Shown here piece after piece: positions 60,305 through 64,000 of a DNA stretch of 64,000 nucleotides. A model generated the notes under the pieces. The model was not told where the DNA came from and searched no databases. It saw nothing but the letters and a program-made list of their open reading frames with translations. The position numbers and the translations under genes were made by a program. Position 1 is the first letter of the stretch. Each line of letters begins with the position of its first letter. Location: positions 4,464,001 to 4,528,000 of the forward strand of contig NZ_CP109055.1 in NCBI RefSeq assembly GCF_035975855.1. The letters run 5' to 3'. The stretch comes from Streptomyces sp. NBC_01304. GTDB taxonomy: Bacteria; Actinomycetota; Actinomycetes; Streptomycetales; Streptomycetaceae.

Positions 60305-60706
60305 TCAGCTGAGGCCGACCGGCAGCCCGCCGCCCGCACCGCTGACCGGCAGCCCGCCCAGGTCCTGGCTGACCGGGAGCTCCTTGACCGGCAGGCCGCC
60401 GAGCAGGCCCTCGAGGGGGTTGCTGTCGGCGGGCAGCACCGCGGGGGCGGTCTGGTCGATGGTGGGCTTGGCGGTGCTGAGGCTGCTGGCGAGCGCGTTC
60501 TGCCCCGCGGACAGGGACTCCGCGCCACCCGCGGGCAGCGTCTTCGCGGCCTGCTCGACCGGCAGCGTGTCGGTCACCGAGCCGACCACCGCCGCGGCGT
60601 CCGGGACGGCGGGCACGGCGGGCACGGCCTGGGCAACGCCGGCACCTGCGACGGCGAATGCGGCGCCGAGCGCGGCGACACCGAGGGTCTTGGCAGACTG
60701 CTTCAT
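60305..60706 (-). CDS. Small secreted Val/Pro/Gly-rich protein
   Basis: The 133 residues start with a signal peptide (KTLGVAALGAAFAVAGAGVAQA). The mature chain is Ala/Val/Pro-rich and ends with repeated GLPV units (NPLEGLLGGLPVKELPVSQDLGGLPVSGAGGGLPVGLS). There is no Cys. Streptomyces has many such small exported proteins; the role is unknown. Its C-terminal style resembles the secreted protein at 53995 (both end in Leu/Pro/Gly). Confidence 0.75.
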   Translation of the reverse strand: MKQSAKTLGVAALGAAFAVAGAGVAQAVPAVPAVPDAAAVVGSVTDTLPVEQAAKTLPAGGAESLSAGQNALASSLSTAKPTIDQTAPAVLPADSNPLEGLLGGLPVKELPVSQDLGGLPVSGAGGGLPVGLS

Positions 60707-60833
60707 GGTGAATACGTCCTTGCGACGGGGTACTTGGCGTACTTGTGCGTACTTGGGGATCGACACGGAACTCGACGTTCTTGAGCGGTCCCGCAAGCTA
60801 GCCATGCTCAAGGCACACCCGCAAACAGCCGAA

Positions 60834-60863
60834 AAGGGCCGGGACCTTGTGGTCCCGGCCCTT
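60834..60863 (-). terminator. Hairpin terminator after add
   Basis: A perfect 13-bp stem (AAGGGCCGGGACC with its complement) and TTGT loop lies 15 bp beyond the adenosine deaminase stop. Confidence 0.88.
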
Positions 60864-60878
60864 CTCCCTGCGCTGCGA

Positions 60879-62045
60879 TCAGGCCTGTTCGGCCACAGAT
60901 CCGCTGGTCGAGGCGGTCTGCCGGAACAGCCATTCGGACTTCAGCTCGGCATAGCCGGGCTTGATCACGTCATTGATCATGGCAAGTCGTTCATCGAAAG
61001 GAATGAACGCTGATTTCATCGCATTGACTGTGAACCACTGCATGTCGTCGAGCGTGTACCCGAAGGTCGAGACCAGGTGCTCGAACTCGCGGCTCATGCT
61101 GGTGCCGCTCATCAGGCGGTTGTCGGTGTTGACCGTGGCCCGGAAGTGCAGCTTGCGGAGCAGGCCGATGGGGTGGTCGGCGTACGAGGTGGCCGCGCCC
61201 GTCTGCAGGTTGGACGTCGGGCACATCTCGAGCGGGATGCGCTTGTCGCGTACGTACGAAGCGAGGCGCCCCAGCTGCACCGAGCCGTCGTCCGACACCT
61301 TGATGTCGTCGATGATGCGCACGCCGTGGCCGAGCCGGTCGGCGCCGCACCACTGCAGGGCCTGCCAGATGGACGGCAGGCCGAAGGCCTCGCCGGCGTG
61401 GATGGTGAAGTGGTTGTTCTCGCGCTTCAGGTATTCGAAGGCGTCGAGGTGGCGGGTGGGAGGGAAGCCTGCCTCGGCACCCGCGATGTCGAAGCCGACG
61501 ACGCCCAAGTCGCGGTAGCGGTTGGCGAGTTCGGCGATCTCCAGGGCGCGGGCGGCGTGCCGCATCGCGGTCAGGAGAGCCCCCACGCGGATCCGGTGGC
61601 CGTTCGCCTTCGCGCGGCGCTCGCCCTCCCGGAACCCCTCGTTCACGGCCTCGACGACCTCTTCGAGGGTGAGGCCCGCTTCCAGGTGCTGCTCGGGCGC
61701 GTACCGGATCTCGGCGTACACGACGCCGTCCTCGGCAAGGTCCTCGGCGCACTCGGCGGCGACCCTCCGAAGCGCGTCCTTGGTCTGCATGACGGCGCAG
61801 GTGTGGGCGAAGGTCTCCAGGTAGCGGGGCAGCGACCCGGAGTCGGCGGCCTCGCGGAACCAGACGCCGAGCTTGTCCGCCTCGGTCTCGGGAAGGTTCT
61901 CGTAGCCCACCTCGCGGGCGAGCTCGATGATCGTGCCGGGGCGCAGGCCCCCGTCGAGGTGGTCGTGCAGGAGCACCTTGGGCGCCCGGCGGATCTGGTC
62001 CGGGCTCGCGGCAGGAGTGGTGTTGCTGTTGGTCTGGCTCGTCAT
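60879..62045 (-). CDS. add: Adenosine deaminase
   Basis: The enzyme converts (deoxy)adenosine to (deoxy)inosine, feeding the nucleoside phosphorylase. The 388 residues have zinc ligands in [15 protein letters not shown] (HxH), the catalytic Glu in TIHAGEAFG, the His in RLGHGVRI, and the Asp in [19 protein letters not shown]. Length and motifs are typical. The ATG at 62045 lies 6 bp after a -10-like TAGAGT, so the mRNA is probably leaderless. The CTACGCGCGTAG palindrome just upstream links it to deoC and purine nucleoside phosphorylase. Confidence 0.96.
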   Translation of the reverse strand: MTSQTNSNTTPAASPDQIRRAPKVLLHDHLDGGLRPGTIIELAREVGYENLPETEADKLGVWFREAADSGSLPRYLETFAHTCAVMQTKDALRRVAAECAEDLAEDGVVYAEIRYAPEQHLEAGLTLEEVVEAVNEGFREGERRAKANGHRIRVGALLTAMRHAARALEIAELANRYRDLGVVGFDIAGAEAGFPPTRHLDAFEYLKRENNHFTIHAGEAFGLPSIWQALQWCGADRLGHGVRIIDDIKVSDDGSVQLGRLASYVRDKRIPLEMCPTSNLQTGAATSYADHPIGLLRKLHFRATVNTDNRLMSGTSMSREFEHLVSTFGYTLDDMQWFTVNAMKSAFIPFDERLAMINDVIKPGYAELKSEWLFRQTASTSGSVAEQA

Positions 62046-62061
62046 CTGCGCACTCTAGCGC

Positions 62062-62073
62062 CTACGCGCGTAG
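62062..62073. promoter_or_regulatory. Palindromic operator candidate before add
   Basis: The perfect 12-mer CTACGCGCGTAG is 4 bp from a -10-like TAGAGT (complement of 62052-62057), which is 6 bp from the add ATG. It is identical to the sites at 42308 and 47410. Confidence 0.75.
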
Positions 62074-62171
62074 ATCGCGCCCCTTCGGTATCGAATTGAG
62101 GCCACTGTCGATACGTAACAGTGACCCCATGGCCGGGTTCCGTACACCTGGCCTTCTGAGAGTGTTCTGTC

Positions 62172-62930
62172 ATGGCACAGCAAGCAATGCCGGTACGTGA
62201 CGCCCGACTTGGGCGCCTTCTCGGCGCGGAACCCCAGGCGGTCAGTGGTGTGGTCCTGCTGTTGCCGAGCGGCGAGGAGGACTCGGCGCGCCGCCCCTCC
62301 CCGCTCGCCGTGGCCGGCGTCCGCGCGCTGGGGCGCAGGCTGGTGCGCGCCGGGCGCGAGGAGGGCCTGGTCGCGCACGTGGTGCACTACCGCTTCCGCG
62401 GGTGGGGCGGGGCCGATGCGCGGCTGGCCGCGGATGCTTCGTGGGCGGCGGACGAGGTCGTACGTCGCTACGGCGATGTCCCGGTCTGTCTCGCCGGGGT
62501 CGACATGGGGGCGCGGGCCGCGCTGCGCGCGGGTGGGCATACGGCGGTGAACTCCGTCCTTGCGATTGCGCCTTGGCTGCCCGAGGACGACCGGGCGGGG
62601 GCGGCTGAGCCGGTGCGGCAGTTGGGTGGGCGCCGGGTCTTGATCGTGCACGGCACGAACGACGAACGGACCGATCCCGAGTTGTCCTTCCGCTTCGCGG
62701 AGCGGGTGAAGAAGGCGAACCGGGAGACCTGTCGGTTCGAGGTTCATTCGGACGGCCACGGGTTGTATCAGCATCGGGCGGAGGTCGCCGCGCTGGCGGC
62801 GGACTTCGTTCTCGGCGCCCTTTACGGGCGGGGCTTCTCGCGACCGGTCGCGGACGCGTTCGCGGCTCCGCCGCCGCTTGGGCTGCGCATGCCGCTTGCC
62901 TCCGGGTTTGGGCGGTCGTTGCGTAGGTAG
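62172..62930 (+). CDS. Alpha/beta-hydrolase-fold protein
   Basis: The 252 residues have an alpha/beta hydrolase outline: VVLLLPSGEED (oxyanion region), a nucleophile-elbow position VCLAGVDMGARAAL with Asp instead of Ser/Cys, VLIVHGTNDERTDPELS (acid) and FEVHSDGHGLYQHR (His). The elbow reads GVDMG, so a normal Ser nucleophile is missing. The protein may be a haloalkane-type or non-catalytic relative. It diverges from add. The gap between them contains a GTATCGA/TCGATAC inverted repeat (about 62088-62115). Confidence 0.8.
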   Translation: MAQQAMPVRDARLGRLLGAEPQAVSGVVLLLPSGEEDSARRPSPLAVAGVRALGRRLVRAGREEGLVAHVVHYRFRGWGGADARLAADASWAADEVVRRYGDVPVCLAGVDMGARAALRAGGHTAVNSVLAIAPWLPEDDRAGAAEPVRQLGGRRVLIVHGTNDERTDPELSFRFAERVKKANRETCRFEVHSDGHGLYQHRAEVAALAADFVLGALYGRGFSRPVADAFAAPPPLGLRMPLASGFGRSLRR

Positions 62931-62939
62931 GGACTCTTC

Positions 62940-63088
62940 CCCCTCCCCGCCCCTTCCCGAAATCCTGCGGAGCTGTGTCCTCAAACGCCGGACGGGCTGA
63001 TTCATCAGAGATGAATCAGCCCGTCCGGCGTTTGAGGACAATCTTTGAAGCCGGCGGCGGCCTTACGGGAAGGGGCGGGGTGGGGGGA
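62940..63088. repeat. Nested palindrome repeat, copy H
   Basis: The inner arms at 62977-63005 and 63011-63039 are 29 bp and perfect with a 5-nt loop. The outer arms are CCCTCCCCGCCCCTTCCCG and GGGAAGGGGCGGGGTGGGG. It lies between the convergent hydrolase and LysR genes. Confidence 0.9.
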
Positions 63089-63089
63089 A

Positions 63090-64000
63090 TCAGGCGAGCA
63101 ACCGACCACGACGGGTCAGCAGGAACTTCTTGAACGCGGCCACCGGTGGCGTATCCGGATGACCGTCCAGCCACGCCACCCCGATCTCGCGGACAGCGCG
63201 AGGAGCAGTCACCGTCAGCTCCACCACGCCCGGGCGAGCAAAGGCGGGCGGAGGGAGGAGCGCCACCCCCAACCCCGCCGCGACCAGACCACGCAAGGTC
63301 TCCGCCTCCTCCCCCTCGAAGGCCACCCGAGGCCGGAACCCGGCCTCCGCACACAGGTCGTCCGTGATCCGGCGAAGCCCGTACGCGGGCTCAAGCGTGA
63401 CGAACGCTTCCTCCGCGGCCTCCGCCAGGCGGATGCGTCGCCGCGAGGCCAGCCGATGGTCCGAGGGCACGACGAGCCGCAGCCGCTGCTCGTCCAGGCG
63501 CCGGGCCACCAGGTCCGGAGCGTCCGGCACCGGCGAGGTCAGGCACAGGTCGAGCTCACCGGTGCGGAGCCGCTCCAGCATCCACTCGCCGTAGTTCTGG
63601 ACGAGGGAGAAGCGCACCCGGGGGTGGTCGACCCGGAACTCGCGGATCAGTTCCGGCACCGTCTCCGAGCCCATCGTGTGCAGAAACCCGAACCCCACCT
63701 TCCCGGCCCCGGGATCCGCGTCCGCCCGCACCTCGTCCGCCGCCCGCTCCACCTCCCCGAGCGCCCGCTCGACGGAGGCGAGGAAGGTACGGCCGGCCGC
63801 CGTGAGCGACACCGTCCGGCCCCGGCGCGCGAACAGGTCGACGCCCAGGTCCTCTTCGAGCCGTACGAGGGAGCGGGAGAGGGTCGACTGCGGCATGCCC
63901 AGTTCGGCGGCGGCCCGCGTGACGTGCTCGGTGCGGGCCACGGCGGCGAAGTGGGCGAGGCGCGGCGCGAGCAGCGCGGTGATGTCGGCCCCCGCACCGG
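63090..64000 (-). CDS. LysR-family regulator, 5' end beyond window
   Basis: A LysR-type regulator cut at the window edge, of which about 303 residues are visible. The helix-turn-helix is complete (LAHFAAVARTEHVTRAAAELGMPQSTLSRSLVRLEEDLGVDLFARRGRTVSLTAAG). The effector domain follows (KVGFGFLHTMGSETVPELIREFRVDHPRVRF, GLVAAGLGVALLPP). Reading upstream of an in-frame GTG at 63941, the frame stays open through GADITALLAPRLAHFAAV to the window edge. The true start is therefore upstream, outside the window. The target is unknown. Confidence 0.92.
   Translation of the reverse strand, partial: GAGADITALLAPRLAHFAAVARTEHVTRAAAELGMPQSTLSRSLVRLEEDLGVDLFARRGRTVSLTAAGRTFLASVERALGEVERAADEVRADADPGAGKVGFGFLHTMGSETVPELIREFRVDHPRVRFSLVQNYGEWMLERLRTGELDLCLTSPVPDAPDLVARRLDEQRLRLVVPSDHRLASRRRIRLAEAAEEAFVTLEPAYGLRRITDDLCAEAGFRPRVAFEGEEAETLRGLVAAGLGVALLPPPAFARPGVVELTVTAPRAVREIGVAWLDGHPDTPPVAAFKKFLLTRRGRLLA

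Noticed and set aside
1..64000. A biosynthetic cluster, prophage or genomic island
   Set aside because: No polyketide/peptide synthase, phage structural, integrase or transposase genes were found, and base composition is even apart from small gaps.

Overview
The window is a GC-rich actinobacterial chromosome segment, almost certainly Streptomyces. Codons end strongly in G or C, GTG starts and stop/start overlaps are common, and recognisable Streptomyces loci occur: sigQ-afsQ1-afsQ2, hutH beside a GAF-GGDEF gene, accA2 and the pccB-pccE-birA group. From memory, the gene order matches the central S. coelicolor chromosome running from a cystathionine lyase/msrA region to adenosine deaminase. I saw no rRNA, tRNA, insertion sequence, integrase, CRISPR array or secondary-metabolite cluster, so this reads as core chromosome.

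Layout. 0-9 kb: a MarR regulator, a degenerate ECF-sigma-like protein with a small membrane partner, a PLP sulfur-amino-acid lyase/synthase, methionine sulfoxide reductase A, and small proteins of unknown role. 9-14 kb: stress and redox genes, namely an RDD membrane protein, a zinc alcohol dehydrogenase divergent from an XRE/MmyB-type regulator, and an HxlR regulator coupled to a monooxygenase-truncated globin fusion. 14-21 kb: cell-surface genes (giant subtilase, membrane glycosyltransferase-like protein, L,D-transpeptidase lipoprotein, a small LAxTG-type sortase-substrate candidate). 21-30 kb: hutH, a diguanylate cyclase, an enoyl-CoA hydratase, a class III adenylate cyclase, birA, and acyl-CoA carboxylase beta and epsilon subunits. 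30-38 kb: an esterase, a class B penicillin-binding protein, Maf, and accA2, the biotinylated alpha subunit that completes the carboxylase with pccB/pccE and BirA. 39-51 kb: a DeoR regulator, a flavoprotein quinone reductase and nucleoside/deoxyribose catabolism (purine nucleoside phosphorylase, phosphosugar mutase, deoC, two aldehyde-dehydrogenase-family genes). 51-54 kb: a TetR / flavin reductase / MFS exporter unit. 55-60 kb: sigQ divergent from afsQ1-afsQ2-lipoprotein. 60-64 kb: small envelope proteins, adenosine deaminase, a hydrolase and a LysR gene cut by the window edge.

Three non-coding patterns stand out. First, a perfect 12-bp palindrome, CTACGCGCGTAG, lies 13-25 bp upstream of the likely starts of purine nucleoside phosphorylase, deoC and adenosine deaminase, next to a -10-like hexamer placed as for leaderless mRNA; this suggests one repressor controlling nucleoside breakdown. 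Second, a nested-palindrome repeat occurs seven times plus one half copy, almost always just after genes, with compensatory changes that preserve pairing; it looks like a dispersed bidirectional terminator family. A second, rarer long-stem family occurs twice. Third, several short tandem arrays (45, 38, 17, 15, 14 and 11 bp units) sit between genes.

All product names come from reading motifs and family resemblance by eye; no database search was run.
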